A stretch of 64,000 nt of DNA from Cryptomeria japonica (lineage: Eukaryota; Streptophyta; Pinopsida; Cupressales; Cupressaceae). Shown here one piece after another: positions 36,529 to 49,700 of the stretch (position 1 is the first letter of the stretch; every line of letters starts with the position of its first letter). The translations under genes and the position numbers were made by a program. The notes below the pieces were generated by a model that was given only the letters and a program-made list of their open reading frames with translations, was not told where the DNA came from and did no database searches. The stretch lies in the NCBI RefSeq assembly GCF_030272615.1, contig NC_081413.1:718599867-718663866 (forward strand), read 5' to 3'.

Positions 36529-37986
36529 TGTATGCGGGAAAAGCGGGGCTATGAAACTCAAAATAGGAAAAAATGAAGATCCAAGAGGCTTGCCCACACA
36601 CCCACATGACTTCTTGGTGCAAGCTATGGAATCATTAAGGATGACTCAACTTCCCAAGGTTGGTTCCATGGTTCTCTATCTCACAAGGTCCCTCAAACCA
36701 TTGCCTTTGCTCTCAGATCACTGAGCAAAGTAGTTTAGGGATGATAAATGCAAGAATGAGGGATGCTTTTAATTGATTTTACCATGAGAATGCATCCTAT
36801 CTATGCATGATTCTACAAATGCTATAAACTAGATTATAAGATGACAAGATTAGTAGTAATACTATCCTAGCATGATATACTAGTTATATGATTTAGTCTA
36901 ATGATAAAAGAAGTAGTCTAAAATGTTTATTAGATTAATTCATATTGCAAAGAGAGACTAAATGTGTTAAAATTGAGCATAACTATGATACTAAGAGCTT
37001 GCATGGATCATAAAATGGAGAAATGAGAGCTCTATTTATAGCAAAAATAGGGCAATGGATGGTCAGGATTGAAAGAGTTAATCAAGGGTCAAGTTTGAAA
37101 GTTGATCAATCCATGTTTACAACTTTCACCAATGAAATGGTGACAATTGACAACATAAGGTTGGTTGACAGGAGATGTTAGAAGCATTAAATGCTTGAAA
37201 AGACCTCATGGTTACCTTAGGGGGTAAGGGTTAAGGTTAGGTTAAGGTTATCCATTGGATAAATCTTTTGCCCAAGAGGTAAACTCTTGTGCAAAGGATA
37301 AAGGAATAACCATGGTCAAAGCAATAAATGCTTGATGAGACCCTTGGGTTAGATGGAGGTTAAGTTAGGCAAAAAGTCTCTAACCATGCCACTAAGGGTT
37401 AGTTAACCATTAATGGTTTGAAGACTTTGGGGACAAATTTGTAAGAGTCCTTCCAAATTTGAGGGCATTCAACAAGTTATCCTGTTGAATGGATAAAGGC
37501 TTTAATTCCTTTTGAAGACTTTACTCCAAATTTGAGAAGTGACCTCCTCAAATTTAGAGAAAGGGGATAATGAATGGGTTTAGGGTTAATTGATTTGGAT
37601 TAGATGAATTCTAGAAGAAATTAGGAATAGGATTTGTAGGATTTTGCAAGTGGATGAGGAAAATAGAATTTAATTAAAATAAAGTTAATTTATTTCAATT
37701 TGGTTGTAAATTGGGAAATTGAATAAATTAGATTTATTCAATTTGGGGTAAACTATTTAATTAAATGTGAATTTAATTAAAAGTGGAGAGAAGAGATTTA
37801 ATTGAATAAAATGATTTATCCCATTAAATGGTAAAAAGGGGTTCTAGTGAATTTAACTAAATAAATTGAGTAATTTACTTAATTAAATAGAGGAATGTGG
37901 GTGATTTAATTAAATTGGATTTAATTAAATAGAAGAATGAACATAAAATATTCATTTAGGAATATGGTCATTTTTATATGTCTACA
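36529..37986 (-). mobile_element. Solo LTR of a GYP2-related gypsy family
   Basis: 1,458 bp with TG...CA ends and the perfect duplication CTTAC (36524-36528, 37987-37991). Read on the minus strand, it starts TGTAGACATATAAAAATGACC-like, nearly identical to the first 50 bases of the GYP2 LTR. It shares the TTTAATTAAAT-rich stretch and the TATAAATAGAGCTC promoter, then diverges. It has no internal region, so it is the product of LTR-LTR recombination. Confidence 0.92.
37033..37040 (-). promoter_or_regulatory. Solo LTR TATA box
   Basis: The minus strand reads TATAAATAGAGCTC, identical in core to the GYP2 promoter. Confidence 0.6.
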
Positions 37987-37991
37987 CTTAC

Positions 37992-40113
37992 TGCTTCTCT
38001 CCAATATACATGTGGTAGGTTTGCTTCTGATAACATACTCTAGCTGCATCCAAGATGGTTCTATTTTTCCTTTCAACAACTCCATTTTGCTGTGGTGTCC
38101 AAGGTTTTGATAGTTGTCTTTTGATTCCATTCACTTCACAGAATGTATTAAATTCCTTAAATGTAAATTCTCCTCCTTGATCTGATCTTAAACATTCGAT
38201 TTTCTTACCGGTTTCATTTTCAACCATTGCTTTGAACAGTTTAAACTTTCCAAGTGCTTCTCATTTTTCTCTGAGAAAAGTAACCCAACACATTCTAGAA
38301 TAGTCATCAATGATTAGCATGAAATATCTATCACCTTGTAAGCTTTTAGTTCTAGCCGGACCACATAAATCAGTGTGAATTAAATCAAGAGCATTATTGG
38401 ACTTTTCTGGAATACTTTTGAAACTAGCTCTAACTTGTTTTCCAAATTGACATTCCTTACATACTGTATTGTGATATTTGACAATTTTAGGTAAAACTCT
38501 AACTGCCTTAGTAGTACTAATTTTTACTATGCAATCAAAGTTTACTTGACAAAGTCTCTTATGCCATAGCCAACTTTCATCAATATGTGCAATCAAACAT
38601 TTCTTTTCACTGTTATTCAAATGAAAGATATTACCTCTAGTCTGATTACCAGTTGCAATTTCTAAACCAGTTCTATTCATGATTTTGCATTTACCATTTT
38701 TGAATTGTAACTAAAATCCTTTCTCAACTAATTGACCAACACTAAAAAGATTATGCTTTAAACCTTCAACATAGTAGACATTGTCAGTATTATTCTTACC
38801 ATCAAGAGATATTGTACCCTTATCTTTGATCAAACAAGCTTTATCATCTCGAAATCTTACAAGACCTCCATTATACTCTTGAAAAGTTAGGAATTTATTC
38901 TTGTCACCAGTCATATGATGTGAGCATCCTGAATCAATGATCCATTCATTCTTATCTTCAACTTTAGCTGCCAAGGCTTGTTCTACCGGTGGAGCAGTGG
39001 GTGTCAGTTTATCTTCTATTATAGCAACAAAAACCCATCCATTGTCTGTCGGATCCTCATCAGAATCATCAGTCACTCCTTCATCAGCAAGATAACGAGA
39101 TTTGTCTTTATTCTTCTTAAATCTGTATCTTTGATATTCAGGGTTAGGCTTGTATGTCCTTCTAGCTTCTTCTCTTAGTCTAGCATGTCTATCAAGGCAT
39201 CTTGAAGCCATATGACCAATCTTATTACATTTACAACATTTAAAGGGTTCTTTACCTTCATACTTACTTCCAACTGGACCTTTAGGCATTTTTCTTGCAA
39301 ATAGTGCTTCAAGTTCTTCAAGTTCTTCATTTTCTTTCCGGCTTTCCTCAAGTTCTCTTGCAAATAGTGCTTCAAGTTCTTCAAGTTCTTCATTTTCTTT
39401 CCTGCTTTCCTCAAGTTCTCTTGCATAGAAGGCTTTCCAATCAGATTTGTCAAATGATGATGCAGATGATGTTGATGCTTTAAAGGCTAAATCTGTCTTT
39501 ATAGTAGCAACAGGACCAAATTCCTCAATTTCAAAGGCTGAAAGTTTTCCAATCAATGTATCCCTAGTTACTGATGTATTAGGCATTGTTCTTAACTCAT
39601 TTATAGTAGTGAGTTTCATTTTATATGCCAGTGGAAATCCTCTTAAAACAATTACATCCTCACTTAAGGTTCCTCCACAATATTTAATACCCAAAACAAT
39701 TTCATTTACTCTTTCCATAAAGCAGAAATCCTTTCATCTTCTTCCATTTTCAGATGTTCATACCTGATTTGGAAGCTTTCAAGTTCCACAATTTTGACTA
39801 TGGAATCTCCTTCATTCAGTGTTTCCAAATGATCCCAAATAGCTTTAGTAGTAGATCTATCTGATAGTCCCATGATTTGTTGATCTGTTAATGCACTCAA
39901 AAGTGCTTCTCTTGGTTTGCAATCATTTTCCTCATCTTTAGTCAAGTTAGGTGGATTGGGCTAACTTTGAGTAGGAGCAGTATAACCATTCTTTGTAACA
40001 TCACAGATGTCCTTTCCAATGCAATTTAGATGTGTCTCCATTCTGATCTTCCATATGCCATAGTTGGTTCCATCAAGTTTAGGACTGTCCTTCCTGAAAT
40101 AGTTAGTAATCAT
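37992..40113 (-). pseudogene. COP2 gag, protease and integrase N-terminal part
   Basis: Gag starts at the ATG 40113-40111 (LDGTNYGIWKIRMETHL). An in-frame TAG near 39963 (Gln in COP1) and a 1-base loss near 39715 follow. A 63-bp tandem duplication lies at 39294-39419. Then come the zinc knuckle CCKCNKIGHMASRC, the protease IIDSGCSHHMTG with intact DSG, the integrase zinc region (WHKRLCQVNF, CKECQFGKQ) and the core (HTDLCGP, LRSDQGGEF). Stops near 38711 and 38261 break the frame. The integrase is cut by the solo LTR at 37987. Confidence 0.92.
39294..39419 (-). repeat. 63-bp tandem duplication in COP2 gag
   Basis: Two near-identical 63-base units encode the 21-residue unit ELEESRKENEELEELEALFA plus R. 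COP1 and COP3 each have one unit. In frame, so it adds one acidic helical repeat ahead of the zinc knuckle. Confidence 0.9.
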
Positions 40114-40154
40114 TGGATCTCCTCAAGTTGTTAAACTTCTGCAAAAGAGGACTA

Positions 40155-40167
40155 GGCTCTGATACCA
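40155..40167 (-). other. COP2 primer-binding site (tRNA-iMet type)
   Basis: The minus strand reads TGGTATCAGAGCC two bases inside the 5' LTR. Confidence 0.92.
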
Positions 40168-40169
40168 AT

Positions 40170-41081
40170 TGCTAGGTCCCAGAGAAAACTGAGAGGGGGG
40201 GGCGAATCAGTTGTCAAATGAATTTAAACCAAAAACAACTTAATCAATTTTCTTCTTAGTACTGGTGAAACAGTCTGTTATACCAGTGGACAATTTTATC
40301 AAATAATTGTGATACCGGTAAAGATTAATGCATGAAACAAAAAAACAAAGTCATCCACAACACATAACACCAATATTTGTACGTGGAAACCCTGTAAGGG
40401 AAAAAACCATGGTGGGAAACCTTACCCACAATCAGATGATACTACTATAGATAGTAAGTGTATACAAATGGGGTCTGCACATGCAGAAAAGCCAAGCACC
40501 TAGAGCTCACTACTCAAACACAAAATTAGAGTCACACTGAGTACAATTGGATGGTTAAATCGAATAAGAATGTGCTGCTCAAAATAGCATCTTCATATAC
40601 TAGATTCAGTACTGGTGTAGTTCTGATTGTCTTCACAAAAACCCTCCTTCAACTTCAAATGATGTCTCCATTTATAGCTCTACTTATTCTCACATATGCC
40701 TTCACACAATCCTTTTTTTGCACTCCACATCTGATCTTACAAATAAGATCTGACATTTATACCATACCCTAAGACCAATTTAAGTAGGTCAGCTCTACAA
40801 GATATTACAATAAAATTAATTTACAAATCAATTAATACCCAATGCAATAATTGATCACCATGTCGGCTTAATGCATTTACAACAATAATAAGTCATTTCC
40901 ATAGTGTACGATGCTGATCTGGAAAAGATAAACCTATCAGTGTAACCTAGACCTATTTGTCGATAACAGAAAATATGCAAATACAAATATGCCAATTAAC
41001 AAAACCTCAAGACAAGGTGTCCACACGATGTCTTTGACATAACCCAGTGTTTTCCATATCATTCCAAGTGTCGGTGATCAT
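40170..41081 (-). repeat. COP2 5' LTR, first part
   Basis: 912 bp. It starts TGCTAGG, one base changed from TGTTAGG. Interrupted by COP3 at 41081 (duplication ATCAT 41077-41081 and 51566-51570) and completed by 51571-51716. Confidence 0.9.
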
Positions 41082-42132
41082 TGTTAGGTCTCGGAGACTG
41101 AGAGGGGGGGGGGTGAATTAGTTGTCAAATAAATTTAAACCAAAAACAACTTAACCAACTTAATGCTTAATACTGGTAAACTAGTTAAGTATGCCTATAG
41201 ATAGTTATAACAGTTAATTGCTATACCGGTAAGGATTAGTGCATGAAACATAAACACAAAGTCATCCACAACACATAACACCAATATTTGTATGTGAAAA
41301 CCTTGTAAGGGGAAAAACCATGGTGGAAAACCTTACCCACAATCAGATGATACTACTGCAGATAGTAAGTGTACATAAATGGGGTCTACACATGGAGAAA
41401 GGCCAACAGCCTAGAGCTCAGTGTTCAATCACAAAATAGGAGTCACACTGACTACAGTTGGATGGTTAAATCCAATAAGAATGTAGTGCACAAAATAGCG
41501 TCTTTATATACTGGATTCAGTACCGGTGTAATGCTGATATGCTTTCACAAAAACCCTCCTTCAATCTTTAAATGTTGTCTATGTGTATAGCTCTGCTTAA
41601 TCTCACATATACCTTCACACAATCCTTTTTCGCATTCCACATTTGATCTTACAAATAAGATCTTACATTTATACCATAACCTAAGACCAATTTTAGTAGG
41701 TTGGCTCTACAAGATATTACAATAAAAACATTTTACAAACAATATAATATCTGATGCAATAATTGATTGAACATTTCAGCTTAATGCATTTACAACAATA
41801 ATTAATCATCTCCATAGCATGCCATGTTGATCTGGAAAAGATAAACCTATCGGTGTAACCCTAGACCTATTTGCCGGTAACAACAAATATGCAACTATGA
41901 ATATACCGATGAACAAAACTCCAGGACAAGATGTCCAAACGATGTCTTCAACATAACCATGTGTTTTCCATGCCATTCCAAGTATCGGTGATTATTATAT
42001 CTTGTTGGTGTACCAGATACTAGTAACTATGCAATAGTTACTTGCTTGCCGGTGAATGTTGTTGGATCTCCAAAGTGCTAGTGTTTTAGTAGGTGTTGAC
42101 ATCAATGACAAAATCATACCAAAATACCAACA
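41082..42132 (-). repeat. COP3 3' LTR
   Basis: 1,051 bp, TGTTAGG...CCAACA on the plus strand, followed by the PPT (about 42135-42146). The G-run hairpin has lost several bases on one arm. Confidence 0.92.
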
Positions 42133-42599
42133 ATCTCCCCCTTTGGCATTGATGGCAACACAAGATGAAAAAACCATCAAAGTGCCAAAATAGAAATGCC
42201 AAGTACCAAAAACCAATAATCTCCAAAAAGATTATAACCAGAAATTAATAATCTCTCCTAAACAAAAATCTCTCCCCCTAGGAGCAACATGTGATTTCCT
42301 TGTTTTTCTCAAAGTTTTTCCATACCAATCTCTCCCCAAAAGATAATAAAGATAATGTGTTTTTCCATAGATATCTCTCCCCCTTTGACATCAAATGTCA
42401 AAGTTACAATAAAACCAATTTCATATACAAAATACCAATCAATTCAGTATAGCAACTACTCCCCCTAAGAAGTAGCTTCCTCATTAAAGACCGGAATAAA
42501 AGATATCTCTATTAATTCTGTCGGTTGATGACAATCATCAACTGTCTAAGTCTCTACCTGTGGTGGTATGACTCCAATCTGATCTCTGAGATATTCAAA

Positions 42600-44132
42600 G
42601 GTCTACTTAGGCAAAGGTTTAGTGAAAATATCTGCAATATGCTCTTTAGTATTCACATAAACTAGTTTTATCTCCTTTGCTTCAACTTTTTTCCTTAGAA
42701 AATTCAGTTTGATAGAAACATGTTTGGTTTTAGAATGTAATACCAGATTCTTAGATATATCAATTGCTACAGTGTTATCACAATAGATAGTAATAGGTTC
42801 CTTGCATTTTACCTTTATGTCTTTCAACATTTGCTTAAGCCATAGTACCTGTGTATAGTTAGTTGTTGCTGCAACATATTCTGATTCTGCTATTGATAAA
42901 GATGTACAAATTTGTTTCTTACTCAACCAAGAAACTAATCTGTTTCCAAAAAAGAATACTCCGTCGGTGGTGCCTTTTCTATCATCCACATCTTTTGCCC
43001 AATTTGCATCTCTGTATGCACATAATTCAAAGTTTTCATCTCTAGGATACCATAATCCAAGATTTATAGTGCCTTGTAAGTACTGGAAAATCCTTTTGAC
43101 TGCTGATTCATGATTTTCTCTAGGATTACTTTGAAATATTGAAACAATACATACTGCATTCATTATATCAGGTCTGGTTTGTGTCAAATACAGTAAACCT
43201 CTTATCATAGATTTGTATCTAGTTGGATTAACAGGTGTAGATTCATCCCTTTGTGATAATTTGTCATTTGTTATCATAGGTGTGCTTACCAGTGTAGAGT
43301 TCTCCATCCCAAATTTCTATAGTAACTCTTTTAAGTATTTGGATTGACTCAAGAATATACCTTTATCAGTCTGTGAAATCTGCAATCCTAAAAAGAATTT
43401 TATTTCTCCAATCATAGACATTTCAAATTCTTGCTGCATTTTAATAGAAAATTCCTTACATAATCCATCTTCTCCTCTAAATATTATATCTTCAACAAAT
43501 ACATCTATAATTAAGATGTCATCATTAGTTACTTTATAATATAAATTGTTGTCTGCATTTCCTTTCGTAAAACCAATCTTTAAAAGATACTTATCCAATC
43601 TTGCATACCAAGCTCTTGGAGCTTGTTTTAGTCCATACAGAGATTTTCTTAACCTGCAAACCATATCCTTATCATCTATCAAAGAAAATCCACCAGGTTG
43701 TTCAATGTATACTTCCTCTTCAAGATCTCCATTCAAAAATGCACATTTAATATCCATTTGATAAACTTTGTACTTCTTGTGTGCTGCAAAAGCCAAAAAT
43801 AATTTGACTACCTCAATTCTAGCTACCGGTGCAAAGGTTTCATTGTAATCAACTCCTTCTTTCTGAGAATACCCCTTACACACTAGTTTTTCTTTATTTC
43901 TGACAACCTTACCATCTTCATTAAGTTTGTTTATAAATACCCATTTAGTTCCAATCACATTTTTATCTTTAGGCCGGGGAACTAATGTCCGAGTGTTATT
44001 TTTCTCAATTTGTTCTAATTCTTCTTCCATAGCTTTAATCCAAAATTTATCTTCACATGCCTCATTAACAGATGATGGTTCAATTTGATAAATAAGACAT
44101 ACCTCTTCATTTGCCAATCTTCCTCTTGTCAT
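42600..44132 (-). pseudogene. COP3 RT and RNase H
   Basis: Minus strand: RT from [65 protein letters not shown], where the first catalytic Asp is Glu (43503-43501) as in COP2, FFLGLQI; then a stop near 43317, and RNase H with [24 protein letters not shown] (Thr-Asp altered to Arg-Asp), ESEYVAAT, YCDNTVAIDI and FTKPLPK, ending near 42603. Both parts are in one frame. The FVED change would be expected to abolish polymerisation. Confidence 0.92.
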
Positions 44133-44319
44133 AACTCCTTTAAAATTGTTTCCAATTATCTGATCTTCAGAATGATTCAGTCTTACATACTGGGGTGTCT
44201 TTGTTTGCTATTGTTCCTCAATTACTATGGAATCCTCAAATGATACCGAGGTAACTGGATCTTCATTTTGTACTGGTGGATTTAGAGTAGGTTCATTTGT
44301 CAAAAATTTTGTTGCTAGT

Positions 44320-46254
44320 TCAGTCTATATACCTTGAAGTTCCTCTGAATTGTTCATCAATCTTTACATTTGTACTCTCAATAATTTTCTGCAATCTCTT
44401 ATTAAAACATCTATATGCTTTGCTCATAGATGAATAACCAAGAAATATTACTTCGTCACTTCTAGGATGAAATTTGACAATATACTCATCTATTCTGATA
44501 TAACATTTACTTCCAAAAATTATGAAATACTTAAGAGTATGAGTATTACCAAACCATAGTTCATGAGGGGTCTTACCGATTTCACCTTTGATGTGAACTT
44601 TGTTAAATGTATAGACCGCTGTACTGACTGCTTCTCTCCAATATACATGTGGTAGGTTTGCTTCTGATAACATAATTCTTGCTGCATCCAAGATAGTTAT
44701 GTTTTTCCTTTCAACAACTCCATTCTGCTGTGGTGTCCAAGGTGCTGATAGTTGTCTTCTGATTCCATTCACTTCATAGAATGTATTAAATTCCTTAGAT
44801 GTAAATTCACCTCCTTGATTTGATCTTAAACATTTGATTTTCTTACTGGCTTCATTTTCTACCATTGCTTTGAATAGTTTGAACTTTCCAAGTGCTTCTA
44901 ATTTTTCTCTGAGAAAAGTAACCCAACACATTCTAGAATAGTCATCAATGATTAGCATGAAATATCTATCACCTTGTAAGCTTTTAGTTCTAACTGGACC
45001 ACATAAATCAGTGCGAATCAAATCAAGAGCATTATTTGATTTTTCTGAAATACTTTTGAAACTAGATCTAACTTGTTTTCCAAATTGACATTCCTTACAT
45101 ACTGTATTTTGAGGTTTGAAAATTTTAGGTAAATCTCTAACTGCCTTAGTAGTGCTGATCTTTACCATGCAATCAAAGTTTACATGACAAAGTTTCTTAT
45201 GCCATAACCAACTTTCATCTATATGTGCAATTAAGCATGTATTTTCATTGTTATTCAAAAGAAAGATATTACCTCTAGTCTGATTACTGGTTGCAATTTC
45301 CAAACCAGTTCTATTCATGATTTTGCATTTTCCATTTTTAAATTGTAACTGAAATCCTTTCTCAACTAATTGACCAACACTCAAAATATTATGCTTTAAT
45401 CCTTCAACATAGTAGACATTGTCAGTTTTATTCTTACCATCAAGAGATATTGAACCCTTACCTTTGATTAAATAAGCTTTGTCATCTCCAAATCTCACTA
45501 ACCATCCATTGTATTTTTGAAAGTTCAAGAATTTACCTTTGTCTCCTGTCATATGATGTGAGCATCCTGAATCAATGATCCATTCATCTTTTACTTCAAC
45601 TTTAGCTACCAGGGCCTGTACTACCAGTTGAGCAGTAGGTACCGGTTCATCTTTTGTTATAGCAACAAAAACCCATCCATTGTCTACCGCATCTTCATCA
45701 GAATCATCAGTCACACCTTCATCAGCAATGTAACAAGATTTTTCTTTGTTCTTCTTAAATCTGTATCTCTGATATTTAGGGTTAGTCTTGTATGTTCTTC
45801 TAGCTTCTTCTCTTAGTCTAGCATGTCTATCAGGGCATCTTAAAGCCATATGACCAATCTTATTGAAGTTAAAACATTTAAAGGGTGTTTTACCTTCATA
45901 CTTACTCCCAACTGGACCTTTAGGCATTTTTCTTGCAAATAGTGCTTCAAGTTCTTCATTTTCTTTCCTACTTTCTTTAAGTTCTCTTGCATAAAAGGCT
46001 TTCCAATCAGATTTGTCAAATGATGGAGCAGATGATGTTGATGCTTTAAAGGCCAACTCTGTCTTTATAATAGCAACAGGACCAAATTCTTCAATTTCAA
46101 AAGCTGAAAGTTTTCCAATCAATGTATCCCTAGTAACTGATGTATTAGGCATTCTTCTTAACTCATTTATAGTAGTGACTTTCATTTTATATGCTAGTGG
46201 CAATCCTCTTAAAACTTTTGAAACAATTTCATCCTCACCATAACCTAAGACCAT
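44320..46254 (-). pseudogene. COP3 gag C-terminus, protease and integrase in one open frame
   Basis: 644 open codons, the longest uninterrupted frame in the window. The first few residues come from LTR sequence because of the deletion joint; gag proper begins at EDEIVSKVLRGLP. The knuckle reads CFNFNKIGHMALRC, so its second Cys is lost. The protease IIDSGCSHHMTG is intact. The integrase has the zinc region (WHKKLCHVNF, CKECQFGKQ), RTDLCGP, LRSNQGGEF (the usual SD is SN, so the second catalytic Asp is lost), WTPQQNG and FLGYSSMSKAYRCF, ending at FRGTSRYID. A frameshift separates it from RT. Length and openness suggest a younger copy, but key residues are gone. Confidence 0.92.
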
Positions 46255-46309
46255 ATTTAGTAGGTTGGCTCTATAAGATATTACAATAAAAACATTTTAC
46301 AAACAATAT
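46238..46309 (-). repeat. COP3 5' LTR remnant, first part
   Basis: LTR sequence begins abruptly at CCATAACCTAAGACC, which is base about 593 of the left LTR. It is interrupted after 46309 by COP4 and continues at 51179-51565. Confidence 0.85.
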
Positions 46310-46681
46310 TGTTGAAATGTGGTGACTAATCAACAAAGTACTGTACACTCAGCACATATCCTAAAAAAAATTTTGGCCATTTTTCATTGATGAAAACCGA
46401 CATTGTAATAAAACTTTAAAAAGGCTGACTTTGTTTGTTGCCCTAAAAACGCATATTATAAGCGACTGGGATGCTTAAGGCATTGTAAGGTTGATGTACT
46501 AATTTTTGCTAGATAATAAGAAAGATTGGACGATTGTGTATGGTGGATGTAACCCATTCTGGGTGAACCATGTTAAATCTCTGTGTTATTCGTGTCCTAT
46601 TTTATTTCTTTATCTTTTGTATTTAAATCTGCATATAATTGTTAGTTCATATTTGCTTCGGATCTGCTTGAAACCCTAACA
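46310..46681 (+). repeat. COP4 5' LTR
   Basis: 372 bp, TG...CA, same length as its partner. It shows more G-to-A type changes than the right copy. Confidence 0.94.
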
Positions 46682-46683
46682 AT

Positions 46684-46695
46684 TGGTATCAGAGC
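46684..46695 (+). other. COP4 primer-binding site (tRNA-iMet type)
   Basis: TGGTATCAGAGC two bases after the 5' LTR. Confidence 0.92.
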
Positions 46696-46741
46696 GAGGT
46701 TTTCTGTAAATTGGCAAGACTTTCAGATTTGAGTGTGAGCA

Positions 46742-49700
46742 ATGGAGGATTCCAAATTCAAGGTCGAAAAGTTTAACGGCTAGAATTATCAGTTATGGAA
46801 AATGCAGATAGAGGATTACATGTATCAAAAAGATTTGTGGTGGCCATTGGAAGGAAAGGCAAAGAAAGTGACCACAATGTCAGATGAAGAGTGAGACATT
46901 TTAGATAGAAAGGCACTGGGATCCATTCGATTGTGCCTTGCATCGTCTGTAGCATTCAATATAACAGAAGCAAAAATGACTGTAGATTTGATGGCGACAT
47001 TGGCTAAGTTATATGAGAAACCCTCGGCTTCGAATAAGGTAATTCTTATGAAGCATCTATTTAATTTGAAAATGAGTGAGGGAGGATCTGTAGCAGAGTA
47101 CTTAAATGAATTTAATACAATTACCAGTCAATTGTCTTTGGTAAAAATTACTTTTGCAGAAGAGGTTAGGGCTCTCTTGATTTTATGTTCTTTGCCAGAA
47201 AGCTGGAATAGCTTGGTTATGGCTATAAGTAACTCTATCTCTGGTAAAAATACTTTGGTATTTGATGATATTGTTGGTGTTATCCTGAGCGAGGAAATGA
47301 GAAGGAAAAGCACAAGTGAGACTTCAACATCATCGGGTAGTTATTTGAATGTGGAGAATAGAGGAAGATTAAAGGAAAGAGGAAAAGGCCCTGGGAATGA
47401 GAAGTCACGAGGGAAGTCAAAGAAAGGATGCTCTCAATCTAGAGGAAAGAAAGATTGCTGGTACTACGGAAAGCCTGGTCATCTAAAGAAAGACTGTTGG
47501 TCTCGGAAAAACAAAGGAGACAAAAATGAAAATGACAGTAAGGAAGCTAATATTGCAAGTAATACTTTACAAGATGCTTTAATATTATGTTTGGATAATG
47601 TTAATGATTCCTGGGTAATAGATTCTGGGGCTTCATTTCATGCTACACCCCATAGAAAATATTTTCTAGATTATGTTCAAGGTGATTTTGGACAGGTATA
47701 TTTGGGTGATGATGAGCCCTGTCAAATTGTTGGAAAAGGAAAGATAAAGATCAAGTTGCAGAATGAAAATGACTGGTTTCTGCAGGAGGTAAGACATGTT
47801 CCTAATTTAAGAAGAAATTTAATTTATGTAGGGAAACTAGGTAGTGAAGGTTGCATAGTTACCCTCTCAGACAGTATGTGGAAGGTCGCTAAAGGATGAT
47901 TAGTAATAGCTAAAGGTGCAAAGGTAGGCATATTATATCTGTGTACAGGTAACACTTACTCTACCCTAGCTACTACAGATAAAGTTACTGCAGGGATAAC
48001 AACAATAAATGTTGCAAGAATAGATTCAATAATGTGGCACCATAGTCTTGGGCACATGAGTGAGAAAGGGATGAAAACCCTTCACTCCAAAAATCTATTG
48101 CCAGGACTAAAGAAGATTGTTTTAGAGTTCTGTGAAAACTGTGTTTATGGTAAACATAAAAGAGTTAGATTTCTCAAGGTTGGGAAAGAGAAGAAGAGTG
48201 GGAAGTTAGAGCTTGTACATTCAGATGTATGGGGACCGGCTCAGGTATCATCTCTTGGTGGCTCTTGTTATTATGTTATTTTTATTGATGAATCAACTAG
48301 AAAAACATGGGTATATTTCCTAAAAGAAAAATCAGATGTTTTTGAAAATTTTAAGAAATGGAAAGCTTTGGTTGAGAATGAGACAGGAAAAAAGTTGAAG
48401 TGTCTCAAATCGGATAATGGAGGTGAGTATTGCAGCAAAGCATTTGAAGATTACTACTCCTTAAATGTGATTCGAAAGCAGAAGACAGTTCCAGGAACTC
48501 CACAGGAAAATGGTGTGTCAGAGAGAATGAATAGGACTATCATGGAACGCGCGAGGAGCATGAGATTGCATGTTGGATTGCCCTTACATTTTTGGGCAGA
48601 TGTTGTACATACTGTTGTCTATTTGATAAATAGAGGACCTTCAACCCCTTTGGATGGTGGTATTCTAGAGGAGGCATGGACTGGTAAAAAGGTAAATTAT
48701 TCTTTTCTAAAAACTTTTGGTTGCGAAGCTTTTGTCCATGTTGATAAAGAAAATGGAACCAAACTTGATGCTAAATCTTAAAAATGTACCTTCATTGGAT
48801 ATGGGATAGATGAATATGGTTATCGGTTATGCGATTTTGAAAATAAGAAAATAATAAGAAGTAGAGATGTTATATTCAATGAGAAGGTTATGTATAAAGA
48901 ACAGATGCAGGAAAAGAAGCATGAATAGGACAAACAGGAATATGTGGTGTTGGATGAGATTCCTGAAAATGAAATGTCACAAGTACCTGATGCTCAGCAA
49001 CAACAGATTATCCCACAAACTCCTACAAGTGTTAGATGTTCTACGAGGACAAGTAGACCCCCTGAAATATTTTCTCCTTCTTTGTATTCTATTTTATTAA
49101 TGGATTCTGATGAACCAGAAGAATATGAAGAAGCAATGTAGGTAGATGCCAAACAACAGTGGGAGCTAGGCATGGAAGAGGAGATGGACTCCTTGATGAA
49201 AAATAAGACTTGGGACTTAGTCCCTTTACCTGCAGAAAAAAGAGCCTTGCCTAACAAATGGGTTTATCGGCTGAAGGAGGAGGAAGGAGGTCAGAAAAGA
49301 TATAAGGCCAGACTTGTGGTAAAAGGTTTTTCATAGAAAAAGGGTATAGATTATGATGAAATATTTTCTCTAGTTGTAAAAATGACTTCAATCAGAACTG
49401 TACTTAGTCTTGTGGCTACAGATGATTTACATCTTGAACAATTAGATGTCAAAACAGCTTTTCTCCATGGAGATTTGGAGGAGGAAATTTACATGTTGCA
49501 ACCACAGTGATATGAGGTCAAAGGTAAGGAGAACTTGGTGTGCAGGTTGAAGAAAAGTCTGTATGGCCTAAAGCAAGCACCTTGACAATGGTATTTAAAA
49601 TTTGATAGTTTCATGGCTAAACACGGTTATCATAGATGTTATTCTGATCATTGTGTATATTTTAAGAGATTTGATAATGGCAGTTATATTATCTTGTTGC

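Noticed and set aside
3656-41590. A roughly 75-residue plus-strand ORF (MYTNG.CTCRK...) open in all COP1-family LTRs (3656, 9277, 15107, 40551, 41369)
   Set aside because: It lies antisense in U3/R of one LTR family and is conserved because the LTRs are. Starts and ends vary and there is no independent evidence of coding; a dN/dS test could reopen it.
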